Part shown: one piece after another, positions 1 to 7,882 of the stretch
Numbering within the stretch: position 1 is the first letter of the stretch
How the letters are laid out: the number at the start of each line of letters is the position of its first letter
Origin: Caulobacter sp. Root1455
GTDB lineage: Bacteria > Pseudomonadota > Alphaproteobacteria > Caulobacterales > Caulobacteraceae
DNA length: 50,685 bases
Direction: 5' to 3'
Assembly: GCF_001426905.1 (NCBI RefSeq)
Contig: NZ_LMFQ01000011.1
Location: 1 to 50,685, forward strand
Made by a program: the position numbers and the translations under genes
Notes under the pieces: generated by a model
The model's database searches: none
Told to the model about the DNA's origin: nothing
The model's input: the letters and a program-made list of their open reading frames with translations, nothing else

Positions 1-34
1 CAAGGAAAGCCACGCGTGAAACCGGACAGGGCGT

Positions 35-95
35 CACCCCTCTCCCTCCCACGCCTGCGGCGCGGGTCCCTCCCTCTCCCCTCCGGGAGAGGGTG
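35..95. repeat. Imperfect GC-rich inverted repeat downstream of tonB
   Basis: A pyrimidine-rich left arm (35-46, CACCCCTCTCCC) is matched by GGGAGAGGGTG at 85-95, with an internal GC-rich stretch that can also fold. It lies past the tonB terminator and looks like a dispersed intergenic palindrome rather than a gene. No other copy was seen in the window. Confidence 0.4.
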
Positions 96-112
96 AAGAA
101 CGCGCCGCCTCC

Positions 113-161
113 AAACAAAAACCCCGGGCCGCCGCGCTGGAAGGCGCGCGGCGACCCGGGG
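113..161 (-). terminator. Rho-independent terminator of tonB
   Basis: A long GC-rich hairpin (122-161) pairs CCCCGGG with a CCCGGGG arm and GCCGCGC with GCGCGC. On the minus strand it is followed by a T-rich tract (A-rich at 113-121 on the plus strand). It lies about 60 bases past the tonB stop codon. Confidence 0.75.
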
Positions 162-222
162 CTCCCCCGTGACCGAAGAGACATCGCCAGCCGTCATGTA
201 CGCCCGGCCGGCGTACGCGTTC

Positions 223-945
223 CTAGCCTTCGGCCGCGTTGAAGCGGATCGGGATGCGGACGCTGGCCCCGTCGACGGCCTGGCCGTTCTCCATCTGCGG
301 GCTCATCCTGAAGAACCGCGACAGCTTGATCGCCGCCTTGCCGAAGCCTTCCTCGGACGGGGTCTCGTCCAGCACGCTGCAGGCCTGGATCGAGCCGTTG
401 GCGGCCACCGTGCAGTTCAGGGTCGCCATGCCGCCGACCCCGCGCCGCATGGCGCTTTCCGGATAGAAGCGGCTGAACTCCGAGGCCCCCGGTTTCTTCA
501 GCCAGTTGGGGCGGGTGACCACCTTGGGCTGGGGCTCCGGCTGCGAGACCGGGCCGCGCGGCAAGTCGGTGCTCAGGTCGACAGGGCCAGGTCCCGGCTC
601 GACCTTCGGGCCGTCGTACGGCTTGACGGGCAGCGGGTCGACCGGCGGATCAACGATCGGGACGGGTCTGTGGATCGGCGGCGGATTGGCTGTCCTCGGG
701 ACGGCCTTGTCCACCTTGGGTTCCGGAGGCGGGGGCACGGGCCTGTTGTCGATGATGGTCGGCGGCGGCTCGGGAAAATCCTTCGTGATCGGCGGGATGA
801 ACTTCTGATAGGCCAAATAGGCGAACAGGCCCGCATGAGCGCCGGCGACGATGACCAGGGCCGCGAACAGGGCCTTGGACGGCTTGCCGCGTGGGGCGTC
901 CAAGCCAGGAATGTAGGAACCGACCGCGCCTTCGTACGCAACCAT
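223..945 (-). CDS. tonB: Energy transducer TonB
   Basis: Periplasm-spanning TonB protein that couples the ExbBD proton motor to outer-membrane TonB-dependent receptors. The protein has a short cytoplasmic tail, one membrane anchor around residues 25-47, a long proline-rich linker ([15 protein letters not shown] and further PxP runs) and a C-terminal TonB domain with the [12 protein letters not shown] motif near residue 165. I chose the ATG at 945 because AAGGAGG sits just upstream of it; an in-frame ATG at 963 would place this ribosome site inside the gene. No exbB or exbD is nearby, so this is probably one of several TonB paralogues. Three TTAC-N4-GTAA palindromes lie upstream. Confidence 0.9.
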   Translation of the reverse strand: MVAYEGAVGSYIPGLDAPRGKPSKALFAALVIVAGAHAGLFAYLAYQKFIPPITKDFPEPPPTIIDNRPVPPPPEPKVDKAVPRTANPPPIHRPVPIVDPPVDPLPVKPYDGPKVEPGPGPVDLSTDLPRGPVSQPEPQPKVVTRPNWLKKPGASEFSRFYPESAMRRGVGGMATLNCTVAANGSIQACSVLDETPSEEGFGKAAIKLSRFFRMSPQMENGQAVDGASVRIPIRFNAAEG

Positions 946-1012
946 GACAACCTCCTTCAGCACCGACCGCTTGATGAAACCGGGGTCGATGGAGGAAGCC
1001 TGTCACGTCGAA

Positions 1013-1056
1013 TTACGTTTGTAAATATTACGAGCGTAGAATTTTTACACGCGTAA
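1013..1056. promoter_or_regulatory. Three phased TTAC-N4-GTAA palindromes upstream of tonB
   Basis: TTAC-N4-GTAA occurs at 1013-1024 and 1045-1056, with a one-mismatch copy (TTAC-N4-GTAG) at 1028-1039. Starts are 15 and 17 bases apart. The stretch is AT-rich in a GC-rich region and lies between the divergent tonB and transglycosylase genes, about 70-110 bases from the tonB start. It looks like a multi-site operator; the protein that binds is unknown. Confidence 0.55.
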
Positions 1057-1103
1057 CTGCGGCGAGCCGCCACAGGCAAATTCTGCCGAGCCTTCCAGCT
1101 TGG

Positions 1104-1119
1104 TTAAGGCCCGATTAAC
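1104..1119 (+). promoter_or_regulatory. CtrA binding box
   Basis: TTAA at 1104-1107 and TTAAC at 1115-1119 are separated by exactly seven bases, the full TTAA-N7-TTAAC consensus for the cell-cycle regulator CtrA in Caulobacterales. It lies 24 bases before the start codon at 1143, where an activating CtrA site over a -35 element would give a very short or absent leader. No ribosome site is visible before 1143, which fits a leaderless transcript. Confidence 0.7.
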
Positions 1120-1142
1120 CATGCGCGTTCACATCTTCGGGC

Positions 1143-2012
1143 ATGGCCAACGTCACCTCCATCCGCAGCGTCGTCGAGTCGGCGATCCAGCGCGCGTCCA
1201 GCGCGACGGGCGTGGACTTCACGTTCCTGATGGGCACGGCCAAGCGCGAGAGCGGCTACAATCCCGCCGCCCGGGCGCGGACCTCGTCGGCCTCGGGCCT
1301 GTTCCAGTTCGTGGACCAGACCTGGCTGTCGACCCTGAAGAAGCACGGCGCCAAGTACGGCTACGCCCGCTACGCCGACCTGATCCAGCAGGGCGCGGAC
1401 GGCAAGTACCGGGTCAGCGGCGACGAGGCCCGCAAGGCGGTGCTGGGCCTGAAGCTGGACCCGCACGCCGCCTCGCTGATGGCCGGCGAACTGGCCAGCG
1501 ACCACGCCTCGTATCTGCGCGGCCGGGTGGGCCGCACGCCCACGTCCGGCGAACTCTACGCCGCCCATTTCCTGGGCCCCCAGGGCTCGGCCCGGCTGAT
1601 CGAGGCCGTCGGCAATTCGCCCGGCGCCAGCGCCGCGGCCATGTTCCCGGACGCCGCGGCCGCCAACCGGTCGATCTTCTACCGTGAAGGCCGCCCGGCG
1701 ACTGTCAGCGAGGTCTACGCCAACCTGACCCGGACGGGGGGCGGCGGCGAGGTTCCCTCCATGCCGGCGACCGCGTCGTCGGACACCGACCAGGGCTTCG
1801 TCCAGTACGCCACCGGCCGCCGGCTGGAGCGCATCCAGCAGCAGCAGGCGCTGGTCAGCCTGATCCTGCGCGGCTCGCAGGACGCCGACGACGGCTTCAG
1901 TCTCGTCTCGAGCGGCGGCTCGTCGGCCTCGCGAATGACCAGTTCGATGTTCTCGTCGGAAATGCTGCGCGTGTTGTCCGACGCGAGTGATGGATCGAAG
2001 AGCAAGCGGTAG
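1143..2012 (+). CDS. Lytic transglycosylase SLT-domain protein, CtrA-box controlled
   Basis: Predicted peptidoglycan-cleaving lytic transglycosylase. The SLT fold occupies residues 8-190: the catalytic glutamate is E36 in KRESGYNP, followed by SASGLFQF and YAAHFLGPQGS, which match the substrate groove motifs. The C-terminal 90 residues are polar and low in complexity. There is no signal peptide or membrane segment, so it would need another route to the wall, for example the flagellar type III export path. The CtrA box just upstream suggests a cell-cycle or flagellar role. The family assignment is firm; the cellular role is inferred. Confidence 0.85.
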   Translation: MANVTSIRSVVESAIQRASSATGVDFTFLMGTAKRESGYNPAARARTSSASGLFQFVDQTWLSTLKKHGAKYGYARYADLIQQGADGKYRVSGDEARKAVLGLKLDPHAASLMAGELASDHASYLRGRVGRTPTSGELYAAHFLGPQGSARLIEAVGNSPGASAAAMFPDAAAANRSIFYREGRPATVSEVYANLTRTGGGGEVPSMPATASSDTDQGFVQYATGRRLERIQQQQALVSLILRGSQDADDGFSLVSSGGSSASRMTSSMFSSEMLRVLSDASDGSKSKR

Positions 2013-2046
2013 GGGCTTTCCCTCCACCACCATTTCCCAAATAGCA

Positions 2047-2176
2047 CCGTCATTCCGGGCCTTGTGCCCGGAACCCCTGGTTCAGCCGACGGTGAAGCGA
2101 AATGGCGCGCCAGCGCGCCACACCCCCGCACTTGCGGCGGACAGAGGGGTTCCGGGCACAAGGCCCGGAATGACGG
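2047..2176. repeat. Long palindromic element, family A copy 1 (32-bp perfect arms)
   Basis: Arms at 2047-2078 and 2145-2176 are perfect reverse complements. Each arm also folds on itself (TTCCGGGC, loop CTTGT, GCCCGGAA). The 66-base centre is similar to that of the element at 12096-12223. It sits between the transglycosylase and the CoA-transferase, which converge on it, so it could act as a two-way terminator. It resembles REP/BIME-type dispersed intergenic palindromes of alphaproteobacteria. Confidence 0.85.
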
Positions 2177-2189
2177 CTGAAAAGGGGAG

Positions 2190-3377
2190 CTAGGAAGGGG
2201 CGCTCATGACGCGTTCAATCTCGTCCTCCGACCACCCGATCTCCGCCAGCACCGCCGCCGTGTGCTCGCCCAGGCCCGGCGCCGGGCCGCGCGGGCCGTC
2301 CTCCGCGCCCGGGAACCGCGCCGGTCCGGCCGGGGCGGGGAAGGTCGCGCCCTTGCCGTCCGGCGTCTCCACGAAACAGCCGGCCGCCGCCGCCTGCGGA
2401 TCGGTGACCAGGTCGCGCGGCGTCTGCCAGGGGGCCCAGGTCAGGTCGCCGGCGTCGAGGGCCTTCGCCGCTTCGGCGTAATCCATGGCCCCGAACGCCG
2501 CGTCCAGGATGTCGACCAGGGCCCCGCCGTTCTCGCGGCGCAGGCGGGCGCTGGTGAAGCGAGGATCCTCGGTCAGCTCGGGGCGGCCGGCCGCCGTCGC
2601 GATCCGCGCCCAGTCGCTGGAGCCCTGGCGGGCCAGCAGGCAGATCCAGCGGCCGTCGCGGGTCTGGAAGAAGTTGGCCAGGGGCTGGATCGCCTCGCGC
2701 CGGGGCCGGGTGGAGGCCAGCTTCCCGAACCGCAGCTGGATGGCCATGTCCGAGCCGATCGCATAGACGCCGGCCCGCAGCAGCGAGGTCTCGACCAGGC
2801 GGCCGACACCCGTGCGGTGGCGTTCGTGGACGGCCGCCAGGATGGCGGACACCGTAGCCAGCGAGGTCACGTGGTCGCCCATGCCGGTGCGCAGCGGGAA
2901 GGGCTCGGCGCCCTTGGGGCCGGTGATCGCGCCCACGCCCGCCCGCGACCAGAAGGCCGCCACGTCCATGCCCGGCCGGTCGGCGTCGGGACCCTCCAGG
3001 CCATAGCCGGTCAGGCTGCAATAGATCAGGCGCGGATTGACCGCCCTGAGGGCGTCGTAGTCGAGGCCCGCCCGCGCCAGACCGGCGGGGCGGACATTGG
3101 TCAGGAAGATGTCGGCGTCCTTGACCAGGGCCTTGGCGGCGTCGCGGCCGGCCGGGGTGCGGATGTCGAGCACGACCGAGCGCTTGCCGCGGTTGTCCAG
3201 CTCGAAGATCGGGTTGGCGGCCTGGTCCGAGCCCAGGGTGTCGAAGAAGCCCCGCATCGGGTCGCCGTCGGGCGACTCGATCTTGATCACGTCGGCGCCC
3301 CAGTCGGCCATGATCCCGGCCGCGCCCGGGGCGGCGATGTAGGTGGCCAACTCGATGACCCGCAGACCGCGCAGCAT
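2190..3377 (-). CDS. CaiB/BaiF family CoA-transferase
   Basis: Type III CoA-transferase that moves CoA between carboxylic acids through an aspartyl-CoA thioester. The 395-residue length is normal for the family. The N-terminal signature LRVIELATYIAAPGAAGIMADWGA is followed by the DVIKIE strand; the candidate nucleophile is D168 in MGDHVTS, and the GVGRLVETSLL segment follows. The substrate cannot be told from the sequence. It stands alone, with no acyl-CoA dehydrogenase or hydratase next to it. It converges with the transglycosylase gene across the palindrome at 2047-2176. Confidence 0.9.
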   Translation of the reverse strand: MLRGLRVIELATYIAAPGAAGIMADWGADVIKIESPDGDPMRGFFDTLGSDQAANPIFELDNRGKRSVVLDIRTPAGRDAAKALVKDADIFLTNVRPAGLARAGLDYDALRAVNPRLIYCSLTGYGLEGPDADRPGMDVAAFWSRAGVGAITGPKGAEPFPLRTGMGDHVTSLATVSAILAAVHERHRTGVGRLVETSLLRAGVYAIGSDMAIQLRFGKLASTRPRREAIQPLANFFQTRDGRWICLLARQGSSDWARIATAAGRPELTEDPRFTSARLRRENGGALVDILDAAFGAMDYAEAAKALDAGDLTWAPWQTPRDLVTDPQAAAAGCFVETPDGKGATFPAPAGPARFPGAEDGPRGPAPGLGEHTAAVLAEIGWSEDEIERVMSAPS

Positions 3378-3442
3378 CCCGTCCTCCCGCTTCTTATCGT
3401 TGAGCGGAGTGTGGACGAGTCAAACGGCTGTTGGGAAGCGGT

Positions 3443-5251
3443 TTAGGCGACGGCCGCCTGGCTGGAGACGCTCTTGCGCTCGAGCGTCGCCGCGTCGGCC
3501 ACGGCGCGGGCCACGGCCGCGACGCTGACGGGCTTGCGCAGCACCGTGTCGGCGCCGGCGTCCAGGCACTCGCGAGCCTCGTCGGCGTCGCCGCCGATCA
3601 CCGCCACGATGGCCACGTCGCGATTGGCGCCGTCCAGGGCGCGCAAGGCGGCGGCGGTTTGCGGACCGTCCAGGATCGGCATGCGGCCGTCCAGCATCAC
3701 CAGGTCGAAGTCGCAGACCCGGGCCAGGTCCAGGGCGCGGCGGCCGTTCTGGGCGTGGACCACCTGGTGGCCCAACTGCTCGAGGATGGCGCGCAGCATG
3801 GCGGCGTTGAGGGCGTCGTCCTCGGCGATCAGGATCCGCAGGTTGCGGGGCGGGGCGCCGGCGGCCTCGACCGGCTGCGGGGGCTCGCCGGTGTCGGGTT
3901 CGACCGCGCTCGGGGCGTTCTCGTCGAAGGGCAGGGTCAGGGTGAAGCAACTGCCGACGCCGACGGCGCTGGTGGCCTCCAGCGCGCCGCCCATCAGCTT
4001 GGCCAGCTGGCGCGACAGCGACAGGCCCAGGCCCGCGCCGTTGACGCCCGCCCCGGTGCGCTCGACGCGCTGGAACGCCTGGAAGGCCTGGTCCATCTCT
4101 TCGCGCGACAGGCCAGGACCGGTGTCGGCCACCTCGATGGCGATCAGGTTGTCGCGGCGCTCGACCCGCACCTCGACCCGGCCGCGGACGGTGTACTTGA
4201 CGGCGTTGCCGACGATGTTGGCGATGATCTGGCGGGTCCGCAGGGGATCGCCGATCGCCGCGCCCAGCTGGCGGTGCTCCAGGTCCGGCTCGACGTGGAC
4301 GACCAGCTCCAGGCCCTTGGCCACGGCGTGCGGGCGGTCCAGCAGCACCAGGTCGCGGATCAGGCGCACGGGCTCGAAGGCCACGCTCTCGACGGCCAGG
4401 CGGCCGGACTCGGCGGTCTCGGAATCCAGGGTGGCGTTGAGCACCGCGACCAGGTCCTGGGCGGCGTCGAGGGCGGCGTTCAACTGTTCTCGCGAGGGGG
4501 CCGCGCGGCCGCCTTTGCCGGCGGCGGCGGCCAGCACATGGGTCACGCCGGTCAGGCCGTTGCGGATCTCGTGGCTGAGGGTGGCGACGATGTCGGACTT
4601 CGAACGGGCCGAGCGCTCGGCGGCCTCCAGCACGATCAGCCGGTCCTCCAGCAGGGCCTCGTGGGCCAGGGCTAGGGCGTGCTGGCGGCGCAGCATGCGG
4701 TTGAGGACCAGCGACAGGGCCATGGCCAGGGCGATCGCCCCGAACGCCATGACGCCGGCCCGCTCGCTCTGCGGCCGCGAGAACAGCAGGTACAGCGGCG
4801 CGACCGCCGCCAGCGGAGCGGTCAGCAGCAGGGCCAGCAGGCAGGGGGCGGCGAAGAAGATGCAGACCACGGCCGCGCCGGCCGACAGCAGCAGCAGGGT
4901 CTCGCGCACGCCGCCCGCCCCGTCGGCGAAGGCGGCCATCTGGCAGACGGCCAGCGCCCACAGCAGGCCCGACAGCACGTGCACCCGCGCGCGGCGCGTC
5001 AGGTCCCGGGCCGCGTCGGTGCGCAGCCAGGCGACCACGGCGTAGAAGACGCCCCAGTTGATCGCGAACACCGCGAAGCTGATCGCCATCCAGCCGGCGT
5101 TGCGCGCGAACGAGCAGGCCCAGACATAGATCGGCAGGCTGACGGCGAAGACGGCCAGCGCGTAGGGCAGCAGCGCGGTCTGGGCGTCGAGCGCCAGGCG
5201 GGCGTCGGCGCCGCCGTCCGCGGGGATGTTTTGTCGGCGCTCGGCGAACAA
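3443..5251 (-). CDS. Membrane-bound hybrid histidine kinase/response regulator
   Basis: Hybrid two-component sensor of 602 residues. The N-terminal third has about five or six membrane helices (residues 27-185) with no large periplasmic sensor. The HisKA domain has phosphoacceptor H227 in LSHEIRNGLTG. The HATPase domain shows the N box (IVGNAVKYT), G1 (DTGPGLS) and G2 (GAGLGLS). The C-terminal receiver domain has acidic EDD, phosphoacceptor D521 in MLDGRMP and K573. No separate partner regulator is adjacent, so phosphate probably leaves through a shared phosphotransferase or the receiver has an intramolecular role. The signal is unknown. Confidence 0.9.
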   Translation of the reverse strand: MFAERRQNIPADGGADARLALDAQTALLPYALAVFAVSLPIYVWACSFARNAGWMAISFAVFAINWGVFYAVVAWLRTDAARDLTRRARVHVLSGLLWALAVCQMAAFADGAGGVRETLLLLSAGAAVVCIFFAAPCLLALLLTAPLAAVAPLYLLFSRPQSERAGVMAFGAIALAMALSLVLNRMLRRQHALALAHEALLEDRLIVLEAAERSARSKSDIVATLSHEIRNGLTGVTHVLAAAAGKGGRAAPSREQLNAALDAAQDLVAVLNATLDSETAESGRLAVESVAFEPVRLIRDLVLLDRPHAVAKGLELVVHVEPDLEHRQLGAAIGDPLRTRQIIANIVGNAVKYTVRGRVEVRVERRDNLIAIEVADTGPGLSREEMDQAFQAFQRVERTGAGVNGAGLGLSLSRQLAKLMGGALEATSAVGVGSCFTLTLPFDENAPSAVEPDTGEPPQPVEAAGAPPRNLRILIAEDDALNAAMLRAILEQLGHQVVHAQNGRRALDLARVCDFDLVMLDGRMPILDGPQTAAALRALDGANRDVAIVAVIGGDADEARECLDAGADTVLRKPVSVAAVARAVADAATLERKSVSSQAAVA

Positions 5252-5411
5252 GGACTGATTCCTCGGCTGGTGAGCCGGAACCCTAGGGGATCACGGTTTG
5301 CGCCGAGTTACGGCTTATCGTTAATCTCCACACCTTTGAGGGCAAACAATCGTTAAGCATAACGGGAGATGATCCGATTCCCCGCCGTTCCGTGGGCCTT
5401 GGGGGAGATCG

Positions 5412-6548
5412 ATGGCCACCACCCGCGCCGCCCTGACCGAACACGACATCCGCATGCTGGTGAAGGGCGCGACGCCCGACGAGCGGGCCCTGGCCGCCCA
5501 CAAGCTGTGCCGCACCATCGACCGCGCCGAACTGGACGACGAGCAGCGTGTGCTGGCGGGCGAGATCCTGCGGGTGATGGCCGCCGACGCCGCCGAACTG
5601 GTCCGCCGCGCCATGGCCGTGACCCTGCGCAATTCGCCGACCCTGCCGCCCGACGTCGCCAACCGCCTGGCCCGCGACGTCGAGAGCGTATCGCTGCCGG
5701 TGATCAGCTTCTCGCCGGTGTTCAGCGACGCCGACCTGGCCGAGATCATCCGCCTGGGCGGTCCGGTGCGCCAGCTGGCCGTGGCCAAGCGCCCCAGGCT
5801 GTCGCGCAAGGTCGCGGCGCTGCTGGTCGAGGAGGGCGGCGAGGACGTCGTCGTCGCGCTCTGCGCCAACGACAGCGCGCGGATGTCCGAGAGCGCCCTG
5901 CAGCGGGTCCTGGAACGCTTCGCCAAGTCCGAGAAGGTGCTGACCGCCGTCGCCTACCGCTCGGTCCTGCCGCTGTCGGTGACCGAGCGCCTGATCGACA
6001 TGGTCGGCGACCAGCTGCGCGACCACATCCTGGCCACCCACCCGCTGTCGGCCGAGCGCACGCTTGAACTGATCCTCGACACCAAGGAGCGGGCGACGAT
6101 CGACCTGGTCGACCAGGCCGGCCGCGCCACCGACGTCAAGGCCTTCGCCGCCCACCTCCACGGCGTGGACCGGCTGTCGCCGTCCCTGCTGCTGCGGGCC
6201 CTGGCCCATGGCCACATGACCTTCTTCGAGTGGGGCGTAGCCGAGCTGTCCGGCGTGCCGCATCACCGCACCTGGCTGATGATCCACGACGCCGGGATCC
6301 TGGGCCTGAAGGCGATCTGCGAGCGGGCGGGCCTGCCGCCGCGCCTGTTCCCGGCCTTCCGGGCCGGCGTCGACGCCTTCCACGCCCTGGAATACGACGG
6401 CCGCCCCGGCGACCGCGAACGGTTCCAGGAGCACATGATCCAGCGCTTCCTGACCGCCTCGCCAGCCGTGTCGCGCGAGGATTCCGACTATCTGCTGGAC
6501 CGCGCCGATCGCCTGGCCGAACGGGCCCGGACCGCGGTGGCGGGGTAG
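5412..6548 (+). CDS. DUF2336 domain-containing protein
   Basis: Cytoplasmic, mostly helical protein of 378 residues that matches the DUF2336 family, which is common in Caulobacterales and other alphaproteobacteria and lacks a firm general function. The N-terminal part (MLVKGATPDERALAAHKL, then LVRRAMAVTLRNSP) carries HEAT-like helical repeats. It is divergent from the hybrid kinase with about 160 bases between them, so the two could share a control region that contains TTAA half-sites near 5330 and 5353. A link to two-component signalling is only suggested by this neighbour. Confidence 0.8.
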   Translation: MATTRAALTEHDIRMLVKGATPDERALAAHKLCRTIDRAELDDEQRVLAGEILRVMAADAAELVRRAMAVTLRNSPTLPPDVANRLARDVESVSLPVISFSPVFSDADLAEIIRLGGPVRQLAVAKRPRLSRKVAALLVEEGGEDVVVALCANDSARMSESALQRVLERFAKSEKVLTAVAYRSVLPLSVTERLIDMVGDQLRDHILATHPLSAERTLELILDTKERATIDLVDQAGRATDVKAFAAHLHGVDRLSPSLLLRALAHGHMTFFEWGVAELSGVPHHRTWLMIHDAGILGLKAICERAGLPPRLFPAFRAGVDAFHALEYDGRPGDRERFQEHMIQRFLTASPAVSREDSDYLLDRADRLAERARTAVAG

Positions 6549-6562
6549 ATCTCCCCATCATT

Positions 6563-6689
6563 CCGCTCATCCCGGCGAATGCCGGGACCCAGATGGAATG
6601 GCTTTGAGGCTGACGCCAAAGGCTCCGAGCTTCTCCAATCATCCACACCGCTATGGGATCTGGGTCCCGGCGTTCGCCGGGATGAGCGG
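6563..6689. repeat. Long palindromic element, family B (32-bp arms, 31/32 paired)
   Basis: The arms at 6563-6594 and 6658-6689 are reverse complements with one mismatch, which lies in the loop of a nested hairpin (CCCGGC, GAAT, GCCGGG in the left arm; loop GTTC in the right). It follows the DUF2336 stop codon by 14 bases. It has the same layout as the family A elements but different arm sequence. Confidence 0.85.
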
Positions 6690-6755
6690 GTTGAGAGCTA
6701 AACGCGCGTTCGAAATCATCTGGGCAACGCGGCGCATCGGCGCCAACCTCGTCCG

Positions 6756-7520
6756 ATGTCAGAGCCCGTCGAAGATCCGATCCGCCCCGCCGCCACCATC
6801 CTGATGCTGCGCGACGAGCCGGCCTTCGAGGTGCTGATGGTCAAGCGGCACCATCAGATCGACTTCGCGGCCGGCGCCCTGGTCTTCCCGGGCGGCAAGA
6901 GCCACGCCGGCGACCATGACCCGGCCTGGACCGACCACGCCACGGGCTGGGAAAGCGTCGAGACCGACGGCGCGCCGCTGCGCATCGCCGCCATCCGCGA
7001 AGCCTATGAGGAGGCCGGCGTGCTGCTGGCCCGCGACGCGGCGGGCGAGATCTATGCCGGCGAGGCGGCGATCGACGTGCGGGCGGCGGTCGCCGAGGAC
7101 CGCATGCCCTTCCTCGACGTGGTCCGCGAGCTGGGCCTGAAGCTGGACCTGGCGGCCCTGACCATCTTCGCCCGCTGGATCACCCCGCCGCTGATGGCCA
7201 AGCGCTTCGACACCTGGTTCTACGTCGCCCACGCGCCCCTGGCCCAATTGGCCATCTGCGACGGCCACGAGGCGGTCGACGCCGAATGGATCGCGCCGGG
7301 CGAGGCCCTGGCGCTGGCGGCCTCGGGCCAGCGCAAGGTGATCTTCCCCACGCGCATGAACCTGCAGCTGCTGGCCGAGAGCCCGCACGCGGCGGCGGCG
7401 ATCGAAACGGCGCGGGCGCGGCCCCTGGTGACGGTGGAGCCGTGGGTCGACGGGCCGTCGCTGCGCATCCAGCCGGACGCGGGCTATGGGGCGGTGGCGG
7501 AGCCGCTGACGGCGCTGTAG
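6756..7520 (+). CDS. Nudix hydrolase
   Basis: Predicted Nudix-superfamily pyrophosphohydrolase of 254 residues. The Nudix box core REAYEEAGVLL (near residue 80) carries the metal-binding glutamates, but the glutamate expected eight residues before the arginine is not present, as in the NUDT19/CoA-diphosphatase-like subgroup with a long insertion. The N-terminal AATILMLRD and LVFPGGK segments are typical. The substrate is uncertain: acyl-CoA or another nucleoside diphosphate derivative. The ATG at 6756 is the first in-frame start; no strong ribosome site is visible. It is not in an obvious operon. Confidence 0.85.
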   Translation: MSEPVEDPIRPAATILMLRDEPAFEVLMVKRHHQIDFAAGALVFPGGKSHAGDHDPAWTDHATGWESVETDGAPLRIAAIREAYEEAGVLLARDAAGEIYAGEAAIDVRAAVAEDRMPFLDVVRELGLKLDLAALTIFARWITPPLMAKRFDTWFYVAHAPLAQLAICDGHEAVDAEWIAPGEALALAASGQRKVIFPTRMNLQLLAESPHAAAAIETARARPLVTVEPWVDGPSLRIQPDAGYGAVAEPLTAL

Positions 7521-7882
7521 GCGGGCGGTGAGGGGCGGCTGACCTAAGCGGCTGCCGAGCGCCAGAAGCGGACTCGAGCATCGCTCCAGAAACTCGACAT
7601 TCAGCCACTCCCCGCCAAGGCACTGAACGACCCGAAGCGGGCTGTGCTCAGCCAACAAAGTTGGCATCGATAACTGGTGTCTTCCGCAAAAAGCGGAACT
7701 ACGCGGTGGAAGCCGCTCCGAGAGCCGGCGGTTTCGCTCCAGAGGCAGGGTGTCTGGGCCCCGGACATAGGGTTCTCCCCGATTTCCAGCTCGGTCCGAA
7801 GCGGAGAAGGTCGTCCCGCGCAGCTTCCTTCGACAACCCTTATCGCGCCCGCTGTCGGCCGAGGCAGGATGGCTGAGCGTCG
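7521..7882. other. Gene-free stretch with short palindromes before the sulfatase
   Basis: No convincing coding sequence is seen here. The stretch holds two close perfect inverted repeats: GCCAAC-AAA-GTTGGC at 7651-7665 and TTCCGC-AAAAA-GCGGAA at 7682-7698. These could be operators for the sulfatase downstream. The first 100 bases contain AGCGGAC-type sequence that recurs in other gaps of this window and may be a decayed dispersed repeat. Confidence 0.5.

Noticed and set aside
3420..4961. 513-residue arginine/proline-rich open frame in the histidine kinase
   Set aside because: It is the frame-shifted reading of the hybrid kinase, with low-complexity R, P and G composition.
5325..5365. CtrA box between the kinase and the DUF2336 gene
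   Set aside because: Only single TTAA half-sites are present (near 5330 and 5353); the TTAA-N7-TTAA spacing is not met.
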